A stretch of DNA of 64,000 nt from positions 49,006 to 113,005 of the forward strand of contig NZ_JAUSRE010000017.1 of the NCBI RefSeq assembly GCF_030811655.1, read 5' to 3'. Under the pieces are notes generated by a model that worked only from the letters and a program-made list of their open reading frames with translations, did no database searches and had not been told where the DNA came from. The stretch's first letter is position 1; each line of letters begins with the position of its first letter. The DNA comes from Pseudarthrobacter enclensis (GTDB lineage: Bacteria; Actinomycetota; Actinomycetes; Actinomycetales; Micrococcaceae). Made by a program: the position numbers and the translations under genes. Shown one piece after another: positions 34,710 through 43,873 of this stretch.

Positions 34710-36116
34710 ATGACTTCCACCACCTTCACTGGCGCGCCTGCCGGCATCGCGCCGGCTGAATCCCGGGTTGGCAGCATCGGCCTCTGGCTGGTCATGCTTG
34801 CCCAACTCATGCTTGTCCTCGATGCGACGGTAGTTAACGTCGCTCTCCCCCACATCGCCACCGACCTCCACTTCTCCCGTGCCGAACTGAGCTGGGTGCT
34901 GAATGGCTACTCCCTCGCTTTCGGCGGCCTCCTGCTGCTCGGCGGACGGATCGGGGACGTCTTCGGCCGGCGTCGGACCTTCCTCATAGGAGTCGGCGCC
35001 TTCACTGTCTTCTCCCTGCTCGGGGGGCTGGCCACCTCGCCCCTTCTGCTCGTCGTTGCCCGCGCACTCCAAGGACTCGGCGCCGCATTCGCCGCCCCGA
35101 GCGTACTCGCCCTGATCACAACCAGCGCGCGGGACGAAGGTGCGCGCAACAGGGCCCTCGCTCTGTTCTCCGCCATCGCGTCGATGGGAGGCGCGCTCGG
35201 ACTCATTCTCGGCGGCCTGCTCACCGACCTGACAAGCTGGCGGTGGACCCTATTCATCAACGTGCCCATCGGCGTCGTGGTCCTTCTTGCGGTGCCCCGC
35301 CTTGTCACCGAGACACCGCGGCGCCCCGGCCGCTTCGACCTCGTCGGGGCGTTAACCGCGACAGGCGGCGCCGTCGCCCTCGTGTGGGCCCTCATTCAGG
35401 CGGGCGACGCCGGCTGGTCCAGTCCGCGCACGATCTGCGGCCTTGCGGTCGGGGCGATACTGATCGCTATCCTGACCTTCACCGAGCGGAGAGTCGCCCA
35501 CCCCCTGCTCCGCCCGCAACTGCTCCGCAGTCCGAGCCGGGTCGCGGCGCTGGCAGCGATGGCCGCCACCTATGCCGGAATGCTGGCGATGTTCTTTCTC
35601 ATGGTCCAATACCTCCAAGGCGATCTGCGCCTCAGCCCGCTGGTGACCGGACTGGCCTTCCTGCCGATGCCCCTGAGCATCTTCACGATGTCCCGGATCG
35701 TCCCCCGACTGGTCGAGCGCTTCGGAGCCGTACGCCTCGTCATCCTCGGCGCCGCCCTTCGCGTCGTCGGCTTCCTGCCGCTCACCCAGCTGGGTCCGGA
35801 CACCCCCTTCATGGTCGTCATGGCGGCCCTGCTGCTGACCGGAATCTCCGCCGGCCTGACCTTCATGCCGCTCACGACGCTCGCGCTTCGCAACGTCGAA
35901 CCCGAGCACGCCGGATCCGCCTCCGGGCTCTTCCAGACGATGCAGCAGCTTGGCGGCGCCGTCGGACTGGCGATCGTGGCTTCAACCTACGCCGCCTTCG
36001 CCGTCCCGGGCGACTTCCTGCCCGGAGGCCGCGCGGGGTTCTGGTCCGCGACCATCCTCTCCGCCCTCGCCCTGGCAGCCGTCATCGGCCTGATCATCAA
36101 ACCACGCAAGGCATAA
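34710..36116 (+). CDS. MFS drug exporter, DHA2 (EmrB/QacA) type
   Basis: A 468-residue exporter with about 14 membrane segments. Helix-1 motif LDATVVNVALPHIATD, the 2-3 loop GGRIGDVFGRRRTF near 77 and motif C (GGALGLILGG near 160) mark the drug:H+ antiporter DHA2 branch. Controlled by the divergent TetR through the operators between them. Substrate unknown. Confidence 0.9.
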   Translation: MTSTTFTGAPAGIAPAESRVGSIGLWLVMLAQLMLVLDATVVNVALPHIATDLHFSRAELSWVLNGYSLAFGGLLLLGGRIGDVFGRRRTFLIGVGAFTVFSLLGGLATSPLLLVVARALQGLGAAFAAPSVLALITTSARDEGARNRALALFSAIASMGGALGLILGGLLTDLTSWRWTLFINVPIGVVVLLAVPRLVTETPRRPGRFDLVGALTATGGAVALVWALIQAGDAGWSSPRTICGLAVGAILIAILTFTERRVAHPLLRPQLLRSPSRVAALAAMAATYAGMLAMFFLMVQYLQGDLRLSPLVTGLAFLPMPLSIFTMSRIVPRLVERFGAVRLVILGAALRVVGFLPLTQLGPDTPFMVVMAALLLTGISAGLTFMPLTTLALRNVEPEHAGSASGLFQTMQQLGGAVGLAIVASTYAAFAVPGDFLPGGRAGFWSATILSALALAAVIGLIIKPRKA

Positions 36117-36387
36117 CCCTCCACGGGCGGGCGCCCCGCGGAGGCAACGAGCATGGAGGCGTAGCACGCCAGGGGGTCCCCGCGAACGGCTCCAGTCCAG
36201 GCCACGCCAATTTTGAGGCCCGCTACCGTCAAGGCGATCAGAAGAGCTATGCGGGGTGTCCCAGTTCCTTAGAGCCCGAACACCGTCCAGGACCCTATGT
36301 GTGAGGCGGCACGCGCGCTACCCGGGGCCGCCGTCTGCCAGGCGCAGCCCCTTATGGCAGGCAAGAATAGAGCCTAGGCTGACCTCC

Positions 36388-36780
36388 GTGGAGGACACCG
36401 ATAACGGCATCTTCGCTCGGGGACTGCGATACGAGTTCATCGGCGGGGGCTACAGCAACTACCGGTTTCAAGCCGGCACTCCCTCGCTCCGCTTCGTCGT
36501 CGCCCCGGAGCAGCTGGAGTTCCACGGCCGCGGCCTGAACCTGTTCCGCATCGGCCCTTGGATAGTGCCGCGGAGCGAGGTCAAAGAGGTCTTCTCCAAG
36601 CGCCGGCGACGCCTGATCCCGCCCATCATCTGGGAGGTCGAGATCGTCACCACCGACCCCAGCGTGTGGTTTACCTTCTGGTCGCCCCACGATTCCGGCC
36701 CGGTCCTCCTCTCGATGGAGGAGTGCGGCTATCCCGTGGACTGGACTCCGCACAACTGGGCAGGCATGCCCATTGAGTGA
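36388..36780 (+). CDS. hypothetical protein, QLEF/GYPV family, copy 1
   Basis: A 130-residue soluble protein. Conserved features are QLEFHGRGLN, then IGPWIVPRSEVKEVF, and LLSMEECGYPVDW near the end. A related protein 265 bp downstream keeps the same blocks (QLEF, GPW, RSAV, ELGYPV). The fold could be a small PH-like beta barrel, which is a guess from strand pattern. GTG 36388 (VEDTDNG) was chosen; the upstream part of the open frame is Arg/Pro-rich and unlikely to be coding. Confidence 0.6.
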   Translation: MEDTDNGIFARGLRYEFIGGGYSNYRFQAGTPSLRFVVAPEQLEFHGRGLNLFRIGPWIVPRSEVKEVFSKRRRRLIPPIIWEVEIVTTDPSVWFTFWSPHDSGPVLLSMEECGYPVDWTPHNWAGMPIE

Positions 36781-37045
36781 CCGGGCGAAGCTTTCGCCAC
36801 AACCTCGTCTCACTTTCCTGGCGAACGAACGCCCGCTGAGGGATCCACTTACGGGCGCGAAGTCGATCCGTGACGTAGGCGACAAGAGTGAATATGTAGG
36901 TGAAATGTCCTGCGTGGATGAGCGGGCCGCAGGATACTGGGACGAACCCGCCGCAATCGGAAGAGGGACGAATGACATATGAGTTCAGGTTGGGTTTGAA
37001 ATCCCCGGTCGGTTCAGCATCCAAGGACCGTGGGTCATACTCACC

Positions 37046-37300
37046 ATGAGCCCCTCGCAGCTGGAGTTTCGACCCAGATCCCGTTGGTGGGCGCGCCACT
37101 TCGGCCCGTGGCGGCTCAAGCGTTCCGCTGTCCGCGCCATATATCCGGGCCGTCCTCATGTCATCTTCAACTGGACGCGCACAAACTTCCTAGCCGAAGA
37201 GAATATGCCGTGGTCGTTTCTGGCCGAATGGCCGGAGGGCGTACTTGGCGCCCTGAAAGAACTCGGCTATCCGGTTCAACCTGACGACTCAATACTGTAA
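37046..37300 (+). CDS. hypothetical protein, QLEF/GYPV family, copy 2, possibly frameshifted
   Basis: 84 residues from ATG 37046: SPSQLEFRPRSRWW, FGPWRLKRSAVRAIYPGR, LKELGYPVQPDD. Upstream, a second frame from ATG 36972 with a good ribosome site (AGAGGGACGA) reads MTYEFRLGLKS and would join this frame after a change near the CCCC at 37002. So the true gene is probably 36972-37300, with one frameshift. Same family as the protein at 36388. Function unknown. Confidence 0.5.
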   Translation: MSPSQLEFRPRSRWWARHFGPWRLKRSAVRAIYPGRPHVIFNWTRTNFLAEENMPWSFLAEWPEGVLGALKELGYPVQPDDSIL

Positions 37301-37626
37301 CGGCGCATCTTCACCCGGGAGGGGTCCCGGCGATGGTGAAGAATTGCTTGCGGGTGGCCGCACGCACCAACTGTCTCCACGAACACGCTGCCATGGTCGC
37401 CACGAATCGCACCCCGACAGAAAACAGCGTTTTGTATGTCCGGAAGAGGATCCTCAACCGGAAACCTCTCAGGAGGGCATCGAAAATCAGAGCCGTTTGC
37501 TATCGGCCCTGCGAATCACCGTAAGTATCAAGGCGCCCATAAGAGCGCCGAAAAGGGCTGCCCCAGCAGATACGAAGTCCCCGCGTATCCTGTGAAACCT
37601 CGCGACTTTCCTTGCGTCCGGCGGTT
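37301..37626. other. gene-free stretch
   Basis: Nothing supportable found. Ends at the inverted repeats in front of the recombinase remnant. Confidence 0.3.
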
Positions 37627-37688
37627 CTCATAACTATGTCTCGAAACCTTCTGCCTGAATCGAAGTACTAATCACTAGTTATGAGACA
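37627..37688. repeat. inverted repeats in front of a recombinase remnant
   Basis: CTCATAACT (37627-37635) and AGTTATGAG (37677-37685) are perfect inverted copies; TGTCTC (37637) and GAGACA (37683) form a second overlapping pair. Such paired sites upstream of a resolvase gene are the layout of a res/crossover site. The recombinase ATG is 15 bases on. Confidence 0.5.
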
Positions 37689-37702
37689 CATTGGAGGCCT
37701 GC

Positions 37703-37789
37703 ATGGCGAAACTTATTGGCCATGCACGGGTTTCGACGCGGCAGCAGTCCACGGACAGTCAGCGGGCGGATTTGCGGCTGCGCGCCTGA
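37703..37789 (+). pseudogene. serine recombinase (resolvase), N-terminal remnant
   Basis: MAKLIGHARVSTRQQSTDSQ is the exact start of resolvase/invertase-type serine recombinases, with the catalytic Ser in ARVST. The reading stops after 28 codons, at a point where families continue with a further 150 residues; none are found downstream in any frame. TTGGAGG lies before the ATG. A dead 5' fragment, probably from a Tn3- or Hin-like element. Confidence 0.7.
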
Positions 37790-38250
37790 CCACCGGCTAA
37801 CGGGCGCTGCTCAAGAATGAAAGAATCAGGTTTCCGTTACAACACAAGAGAAGGAAAGCCCCTTTGACTTGAGCCGTAACTGCACGCCGCCGCCGGGACA
37901 CAGGATGGGGTTCAGTAGCTCGTCGATATCTGAAAGGCGTCTGAATTACTCCGCCGCCACAGCCAATATCCCGCTCAAGGTAGGTCGTCCGCTTCCCACG
38001 TACCCCGGAAGTTTTGTTACCCACACGGAGGGTCGGTGGCGGGGCAAAGAGTTTTGACGTAGACCTGATGCCTGTGAATGCCGCGACCGAAGTACAGAAC
38101 ACGCCCATCACCGATATTGAAGAGGTATCGAAGGTTCGTCACGTCATCTTCTCGGATCCTAACTGCATGAAGATACAGGCGGTTGGCGCCCCTCAGGTCC
38201 CGAAGGCCCTTCTGAAGCCTGCCTTCTCTCACCCCTGACGGAGTTCGCCG
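37790..38250. other. mostly gene-free stretch
   Basis: One short open frame at 38068-38238 (MPVNAATEVQNTPITDIEEV, 56 codons) has balanced composition but no ribosome site or family; listed here as a possibility only. No RNA or repeat seen. Confidence 0.3.
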
Positions 38251-38908
38251 ATGACCCCGATCAGGCGCGGGGCGCCGAACGCGGAGTGGGTCCGTATGTA
38301 CCGGCAGGGCATCGCCGCGCCGATGATCGCCGCGGCGGCCGGGCCCGCCGAGACCACGGTTCGGTATCACCTTGCCATTGCGGCGAAGCAGGACCCGGGG
38401 CTGCGGGCCGAGCACCAGGCCGCCCTGCCCGCGCCACCGCCTCGGGTCACCGAGGCCTGCCGGCGGAACCTGGACGAGATCCTGGCCTTCTACCGGGCCG
38501 AAGGGCGCCTGCCCGGTCACCGGCCGACCACGGCGGGAATCCACCCTGGCTGGGTGGCTGACCCGGCGCCGGGAGTAGGCGGCCACCGGCACCCTCTCCC
38601 CTGCCTACGCCACGGCCTTGGACGCCATTCCTGGCTGGCGGGATTACCCAACGCAACGGGACGCGGACGCGACCCGTTGGAAGATGCGCGTGGCCGAGGT
38701 CGCCGTCTGGCGGGCCGCTGGCAACGACTGGCCCCGACACCAGAAGACCGACGACCGGGAAGAGCGCACCCTGGGCGTGTGGCTGCATACGCAGCGCATC
38801 GATTATCGGGCCGGGAAGCTCACGGCAGCCAACGAAGCCCTGCTGAACGAGGTTATCCCGGGCTGGCGGCAGGGCCGGCGCCGTCGCGGCGGCAACAGCC
38901 GGCCATAG
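38251..38908 (+). pseudogene. helicase-associated domain protein, frameshifted
   Basis: Frame 1 reads NAEWVRMYRQGIAAPMIAAA, an HTH-like start, then NLDEILAFYRAEGRLP. A second frame gives RESTLAGWLTRRRE. The third frame gives ALDAIPGWRDYPTQRDADAT, WRAAGNDWPRHQKTDDREE and LGVWLHTQRIDYRAGKLTAA to TAG 38906. The repeated Trp/Leu/Gly pattern (LGxWLxxQR) is the helicase-associated domain seen in actinobacterial helicases and small proteins. Two frameshifts, near 38540 and 38580, break it. Intact length about 215 residues. Confidence 0.7.
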
Positions 38909-39018
38909 CGGCGCCGCACCTGGGCCCTCATACCCCTGCCGCTCGTCTCAAGACCAGTCATCGCCTACTCCGCGGATGTCAGTACCATGGAGGCATTCCA
39001 CCGTCGGGACGAGGCATC

Positions 39019-39258
39019 ATGCTCCAGAGATTTCAGAGCTATTTTCGGAAGCCTGCACGCTTCCCGAAACGGTCGACGGAACTACTTCGCTCGATGAGAG
39101 TCAGCAGCCATGTCGTGGGGGTTTCGTGGTTGGCACTATCCCTGCTGTGGCATGGTGCGTGGCAAACGTACCTGTGGGCCTTTGTCGGCTTGGCCGGTCT
39201 TGTCCAGTCAGCGCTGGTCGAGAAGGAAATCCGCCGCCGGACACGATGTGCCGGATAA
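39019..39258 (+). CDS. small membrane protein
   Basis: 79 residues: basic N-terminus (MLQRFQSYFRKPARFPKRST), two close hydrophobic stretches at 33-46 and 49-66 (VSWLALSLLWHGAWQTYLWA), and a basic tail EIRRRTRC. ATG 39019 has GAGG upstream. It lies nine bases before the next gene, so the two are probably co-transcribed. No function assigned. Confidence 0.55.
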   Translation: MLQRFQSYFRKPARFPKRSTELLRSMRVSSHVVGVSWLALSLLWHGAWQTYLWAFVGLAGLVQSALVEKEIRRRTRCAG

Positions 39259-39267
39259 GGAGATCAC

Positions 39268-39693
39268 GTGGAAGCCGAATTCAATCTCTTCACCGACTAC
39301 CACCAGTTCACCGTCTCGGACCCGACGGCAGACTTCTCGGATCTTTGGGCGAAATGGACCGACGAGACGATCGACGCCATGTTCGTCCAGGGCGACCGGT
39401 ACATCGCAGTGGGCACCATGCGCAACATGCACGCACCCGTTCTGATCCGGCTCGGCTCGGAGCATTCATTCACCGGCAGCGTCGACAGGGTCATGACGGG
39501 AACCCTGGAGGTCCCCAGCGGAGTTGTGGAAGTCTCCGGCCCCACGGACAACGGCATGAGCGGCGGGAAGGTGGAGGTGCCACCAGGCACGTACCGAGTC
39601 GAGGTGCAGTACTTCAATCTCGGATCGGTCGCCGACAATGGCCTGGATGGCGATGACTGCTACATGATCACCCTGGAACCAGCGGACAGGTAG
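39268..39693 (+). CDS. hypothetical beta-rich protein, possibly ComJ-like
   Basis: 141 residues with alternating beta segments. FTDYHQFTVSDPTADFSDLW, KWTDETIDAMF, IAVGTMRNMHAPVLIRL and VEVPPGTYRVEVQYFNLG recall competence protein J (a nuclease inhibitor), but similarity is by eye and weak. GTG 39268 follows GGAGATCAC. Acidic overall, cytoplasmic. Probably one operon with the small membrane protein before it. Confidence 0.55.
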   Translation: MEAEFNLFTDYHQFTVSDPTADFSDLWAKWTDETIDAMFVQGDRYIAVGTMRNMHAPVLIRLGSEHSFTGSVDRVMTGTLEVPSGVVEVSGPTDNGMSGGKVEVPPGTYRVEVQYFNLGSVADNGLDGDDCYMITLEPADR

Positions 39694-39743
39694 ACGGCCG
39701 GTGCCGCCAATCATCGGCCCAACGACAGCAAAGGGGCGACGAG

Positions 39744-40354
39744 GTGCCAACAGAGGTTTACGACGAGGCCGCTCTGAAGGGGCGGCTTTCCCGGCTGGAC
39801 AAGAGAGCCAAGACGGTTTCGCCGCGGCTTGCGCAGAGAGCCTGGATCCGCTTCAGCGGCGTTACTGGAGCAGGACGGACCTGAGCAGAGAAGCTCGATT
39901 ACGGGACATTCTCGACTCCGCCTGGGATGTTGCCTCGAACCGCAACGCCGACGTCAGGTTGCTCGATACGGAAGCCGCTGCCTTCGCACCCTCAGATGAT
40001 GAGGAGTGGTTCTTCGATATGGGGTACGCGCAGAACGGGGCAGCGGCGGTTGCCTACGCGATCAGGACGTGGCTGACCGACGACGCACAGGACGCCACGT
40101 GGGGCGCCAGACAGGTTCAGGAAGCAGCGGAATACTCGATCACCCAGCCCGACCTGGTCCCCGGCGAAATGCTTGTCCGCAACGCCAGCGATTTCCCCAG
40201 CGCCGCGGACATTGATTCATCGCCAGCAATGCAGTCCGCCGTGAAATTTCTTGACCGAGCCCTCGAAGTCTGTGAGACCGGGCCATCTTCGTGGGAGGAA
40301 CTGCAACGACTCGCACGGACCGTCGGTGGCTCGTGGGCCTCCACGTTCAGATAA
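39744..40354 (+). pseudogene. DUF416-like protein with a frameshift
   Basis: From GTG 39744 (GGGGCGACGAG upstream) the frame reads VPTEVYDEAALKGRLSRLDK and RAKTV, then must shift one base near 39812 to FAAACAESLDPLQRRYWSRT and on to the stop at 40352. The joined product (about 202 residues) has the DUF416 pattern: start ydEaaL..RL..L..RakT.FaaacaerL.pLy.ry, then MGYAQNGAAAVAYAIRTWL near 105 and AVKFLDRALEVC near 170. Function of the family unknown. Confidence 0.65.
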
Positions 40355-40464
40355 AAGCAGAGCGTATGCTCTTCTTGGGTTTTTCGCGTACCCAGACTCC
40401 TCTGCGGCTCAAACGGGTTCACGGACGTGTCCGGTAAGGGATCGTTCTGTGAGACGGGGTTCGG

Positions 40465-41382
40465 TCAACGCGAAAGAGACGGTGATGCAACGAGTGGGGT
40501 GGAGAGGGTTGCGAGGCGGTACCAGGGGCGCTCTCCCACGGCGAGGATGACAGCTGGGCCGCTGTCGGAGAGCAGATGGAAGGTTAGCTCCTGGTCCGGC
40601 TTCGGCATTTTGGCCCACGCAGCTACCTTGATCCGGAAGGCGACTGGTTGTCCTTTGGTGCCTTTGCCTTCTAGGGTGAACACTTCGTGGAACATCCCTG
40701 ACTTGTGTCCTTTGACAGTGGCGGTGATCTGCAGCCACGGGAGACCTTTCCTGCCAAGGGCGCCAGCGCGCCGCCAGGACTTCTCGGACCGGATGACCAA
40801 GAGGCCCGCGGCGAGGAAGGCGGCGCCTCCGGCGAGGCCAATAGGTAGGGGAAGGTTTCGGTCCGAGGCCTCGTGGCCCACGATGACTACGTCTTGCGGA
40901 TTTTCGGGGTTGACTTTAACGTTCACAGGGCACCCCGTGCCGGGCAGAACATGGCACGAGGTGTTCACATCGTAGGTGCCGGTGCGTCCTTGACCGTCGA
41001 AGATGAAAGAGAGTTGTACCCGGCAAACATCACCACGGCCACTTGTCGTCTCCTCAGTGACAAGAGCGGGGACCTGAACAAAGGAAATTAACGAGCGCTG
41101 GATCGATTCCGCCAGTCCCCACCCCGATAGCGCAAGGACTGCGAAGCACAAGACCCACGCGAACATCCGAAACAACCGGAGCCGTCTCCGCAAAGGGCTA
41201 TGCCCCCAGGAAGCGAAAGAGGCGCCGGAGGCCACTTCTTGAGCGCAAAGACGTGCCCCACCAGGCAACAGGACCGAATCACCGTACACCTCCCCGAGCC
41301 TAGCCCTCGACTTCGGCAAACGTCCGAAGTGTGGTTCCCGCCACGCGACGAAGGCCAACTTGGCCGCCCCGCCGATGGGCAT
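40465..41382 (-). CDS. DUF3592-like membrane protein, copy 1
   Basis: Up to 305 residues with two membrane segments (MFAWVLCFAVLALSGWGLAE near 73-92; LPIGLAGGAAFLAAGLLVI near 180-198). Between them is an extracytoplasmic beta domain with two Cys (DVCRVQLSF, NTSCHVLPGTGCPVNVKVNP). A C-terminal cytoplasmic beta domain follows. This is the layout of DUF3592 proteins. The start is unsure: GTG 41289 or ATG 41166, just before the first segment, are more likely than 41382. A paralogue follows upstream at 41632. Confidence 0.6.
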   Translation of the reverse strand: MPIGGAAKLAFVAWREPHFGRLPKSRARLGEVYGDSVLLPGGARLCAQEVASGASFASWGHSPLRRRLRLFRMFAWVLCFAVLALSGWGLAESIQRSLISFVQVPALVTEETTSGRGDVCRVQLSFIFDGQGRTGTYDVNTSCHVLPGTGCPVNVKVNPENPQDVVIVGHEASDRNLPLPIGLAGGAAFLAAGLLVIRSEKSWRRAGALGRKGLPWLQITATVKGHKSGMFHEVFTLEGKGTKGQPVAFRIKVAAWAKMPKPDQELTFHLLSDSGPAVILAVGERPWYRLATLSTPLVASPSLSR

Positions 41383-41631
41383 TGGGGTCTACTGGCAGGG
41401 CGGCCCGGCTGCTCGCGCCGGAGACACAGATGACATTCGACGATTTATCAAGGAGGGACTCACAGCTGCAGGATTCACCGTGGATTTAACCTAATGATTC
41501 ATCCCGTTCGACACTCGAGAGCTAAATGCTCCGGAAGGCTCCCTCACCGTCGCTGAAGGATAGCCGACAGGAATCGCTGGACAGCGGAGGGGTCGCCTGG
41601 AACGTGGTCCTAGGATGGCCACACCGTGGAT

Positions 41632-42435
41632 TTAGCTCGTTGGAAGCCGGGCGACAACGGGCCAGATCCTGCCAAGGCTCTCACCCCAGTGCCCGGGAAG
41701 GCTCACCAGGACCTTCCCGCTGCCGTCCCCTGCCAGGCGAAGCGTGAACGTGCTGCCCTCCGTCGGCACCGGGAAGAAACTGATCCCGCGGACCCCGAAC
41801 CGTATGCCAACGTCCGGCGCGCCTTCCACCGACATCTCCAGGCCCATAACGCCGATCAGGGAGGCTGACCTGACGGTACCGGTGACCTCCTGCCAGGGAA
41901 CTACCCCGAGTCGGGACACCCACCTGAACCGACGGATCGCGAGCACGGTCAGCAATGTCCAGCCAGCAAGCGGGATAGCCAGCCAGAAGCCGACGATGAA
42001 CACCGTGAACGATTCAGAATTCCTATATTGCGGAAGACGCACCCAGCCGGGGTCGTCAGGGGAATAAGCCATAGCAACCACTGCGCCGATAGGCGGTGCC
42101 TGGCTGCACGGATCCCCGAAAGTGACATGGCTGCGATGAGGTTGCCCGTCGATGATCGAGCTCAGCCCAAGATCGCAGTTGGTGTATTTCGCTACGAACT
42201 CACGCTGGCTGACCACGACGGCCTCCACACGGGGCCAGTTGCCCCACAGCGGCTGGCCGACGTGCCAGACGATGCCGATGGCAGCACCGGCAAGAATGAC
42301 CAGCACGATGACAGCGATCCGGGCCTTCCGCGCCACACGGCGGCGAAGGTTGTCGACATCCTGTGCCGGGGTCTCCCCAAAGGGCGTGCCGCTGACGGGC
42401 AACTCGAGGCCGGGCGCGACAAGAACGGTGCTCAC
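41632..42435 (-). CDS. DUF3592-like membrane protein, copy 2
   Basis: 267 residues with the same plan as the preceding protein: membrane segments at about 38-58 (IAVIVLVILAGAAIGIVWHV) and 145-168, between them a beta domain with paired Cys (YTNCDLGLSSIIDG, GDPCSQAPPIGAVVAMAY), and a cytoplasmic tail with EVTGTVRSASLIGVMGLEM. Probably a duplicated gene. Function unknown. Confidence 0.65.
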   Translation of the reverse strand: MSTVLVAPGLELPVSGTPFGETPAQDVDNLRRRVARKARIAVIVLVILAGAAIGIVWHVGQPLWGNWPRVEAVVVSQREFVAKYTNCDLGLSSIIDGQPHRSHVTFGDPCSQAPPIGAVVAMAYSPDDPGWVRLPQYRNSESFTVFIVGFWLAIPLAGWTLLTVLAIRRFRWVSRLGVVPWQEVTGTVRSASLIGVMGLEMSVEGAPDVGIRFGVRGISFFPVPTEGSTFTLRLAGDGSGKVLVSLPGHWGESLGRIWPVVARLPTS

Positions 42436-42549
42436 ATCCCCCCTGTACAGTGCACCGCACGGCGCGGCTATCGCGAGTATAGACCGTGACTTCCCGGCGC
42501 GAGCTTGGACCCGTTCGCCACACTGGAAATATCTGAGCGACTGATGTTC

Positions 42550-42873
42550 CTATTCTTGCGACCGGTCGTTCGGAAACCGTTCCGGGTGCTTCGGCTCTCT
42601 GCCCTGTTCCCGCCAGTATTCGTCGCGCTGCCAGAGCGATAACCGGACCGCCGCGGTCCCGTAGACGATCGCGAAGGCCACCTCAGCGGCCAGCATCACG
42701 ATCCGCCACGGCAACGGGATGTTCGGGCTGAGGTTCAGCACCGCGAACACGATCAAGAGTGGCAGCGACCAGTACGTGAGACGGGTGATCCTTGCCTGGA
42801 CTCCTCTTTGGAGGCCGGAGGGTGGCCGCCCTGGGGTCCCTTCGCCCATGCTGGCATGGGCAAACTGAACCAC
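42550..42873 (-). CDS. small two-segment membrane protein
   Basis: Up to 107 residues. Two hydrophobic helices (about 34-49 and 55-76, WRIVMLAAEVAFAIVYGTAA) and an acidic and basic tail rich in Glu, Arg and Pro (REQGREPKHPERFPND). Translation may start at ATG 42849 (MGEGTPG). Same strand as the neighbouring DUF3592-like genes. Not assigned to a family. Confidence 0.5.
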   Translation of the reverse strand: MVQFAHASMGEGTPGRPPSGLQRGVQARITRLTYWSLPLLIVFAVLNLSPNIPLPWRIVMLAAEVAFAIVYGTAAVRLSLWQRDEYWREQGREPKHPERFPNDRSQE

Positions 42874-42920
42874 TTCCCTCCCGGCCCGGCAAGGTGTTTG
42901 AGCGGATCTCCTCTTGGCGG

Positions 42921-43512
42921 CTATGGAGAGGCCTGCCCGACGGCATCCTGGATTTTCTGGATGGTGTCGGGCTGGCTGCGATTTCGATCCTCCCGCCGTC
43001 TGAGTCCATCGTGATGATCCGGAATTCGAACGGTACGGACTGCTTCTGGTCGTGGCGGCCAGCTAACCGGGGCGGCAAGTCAGTGGCCCTTAGTCCGGTG
43101 AGTGCACGGCTTCGTCTGCTGGGAATCAGCTCGTCGTAGACGGCCGGCTGGAAGTCGAGCCGGCCCTGCGCCGGGGTGGCAACACCCATCTGCCAGACGC
43201 CGCTCAAAGAACCAGGCCGGGATTCCGGGTCGCTCAGGAACATAAGTGACTGCCCCTGCTCGTCGAGCCGCGATTTACAAAGATGCCGCTGTCCTTTGTC
43301 AGTTCCAGGCGCGGCCCGGTGGCAGGCTCGGAGCCAATGTTCTGGGCCTGCGCCGCGGCGGCAGCTGCTGGCGCAGCGTTGACGGCCTGGCGGCCAGTAT
43401 GCTGCAAAGTCAGGTACACACTTCCGAAGACCATTGTGACGATGAGAGAAGCTGCGACCCAGCCCGGAATCGCTGCATGCGACCAATATCCACCCGGCCG
43501 GAAATCACACAT
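42921..43512 (-). pseudogene. membrane-anchored hypothetical protein, two frameshifts
   Basis: ATG 43512 (GGGGGAAG upstream) starts MCDFRPGGYWSHAAIPGWVA with a membrane segment to residue 37 and an Ala-rich linker. After LTKDSGIFVN the reading continues in another frame as SLMFLSDPESRPGSLSGVWQ, then DQKQSVPFEFRIITMDSDGG. The end DTIQKIQDAVGQASP and TAG 42921 need a second shift. The joined product is about 195 residues, with an N-terminal anchor and an extracytoplasmic domain. Family unknown. Confidence 0.5.
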
Positions 43513-43542
43513 CAAGGCTTCCCCCGGGGATGTGAGGGACTG

Positions 43543-43773
43543 CTACGTTGGGTCTTCGTCGTTGGCGGTCGCTTCGATCCAGTCGATGGCTTCGTCGGGG
43601 AGGACCACTCCACCTGCTTCATCGCTTTCATCCCACCAGGGATCCCCCATTGGTGGGCCGCCGGCGCCGATAATTTCCAGGATGATGCCATGGGGAACGA
43701 CATCGCCGTTGTTGTCCACCAGCCACTGCTGTGTGGAGGGGTGAAGCTTCGGCCACCACTGTTGGATGTTCAC
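43543..43773 (-). CDS. small acidic hypothetical protein
   Basis: 76 residues: MNIQQWWPKLHPSTQQWLVD, a Gly/Pro-rich middle (GAGGPPMGDPWWDESDEAGG) and an acidic end IDWIEATANDEDPT. Soluble, Trp-rich. It precedes the frameshifted membrane-anchored gene by 30 bp on the same strand, so the two were probably an operon. Function unknown. Confidence 0.55.
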   Translation of the reverse strand: MNIQQWWPKLHPSTQQWLVDNNGDVVPHGIILEIIGAGGPPMGDPWWDESDEAGGVVLPDEAIDWIEATANDEDPT

Positions 43774-43873
43774 GCCTCAGTTTCCCACCCGGGCAAATCC
43801 GAAGCCATCCCGTGGGCTCTCTGTTCTTTTCATGGGGCCCGGCACCTGTCATCCCCGTTGCGAAGTGTTTGTT

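Noticed and set aside
42683..43486. 267-codon minus-strand frame as one intact gene
   Set aside because: Only its middle looks like protein; its start is Arg/Cys-rich and better explained as the wrong frame of a gene that starts at 43512 and carries two frameshifts.
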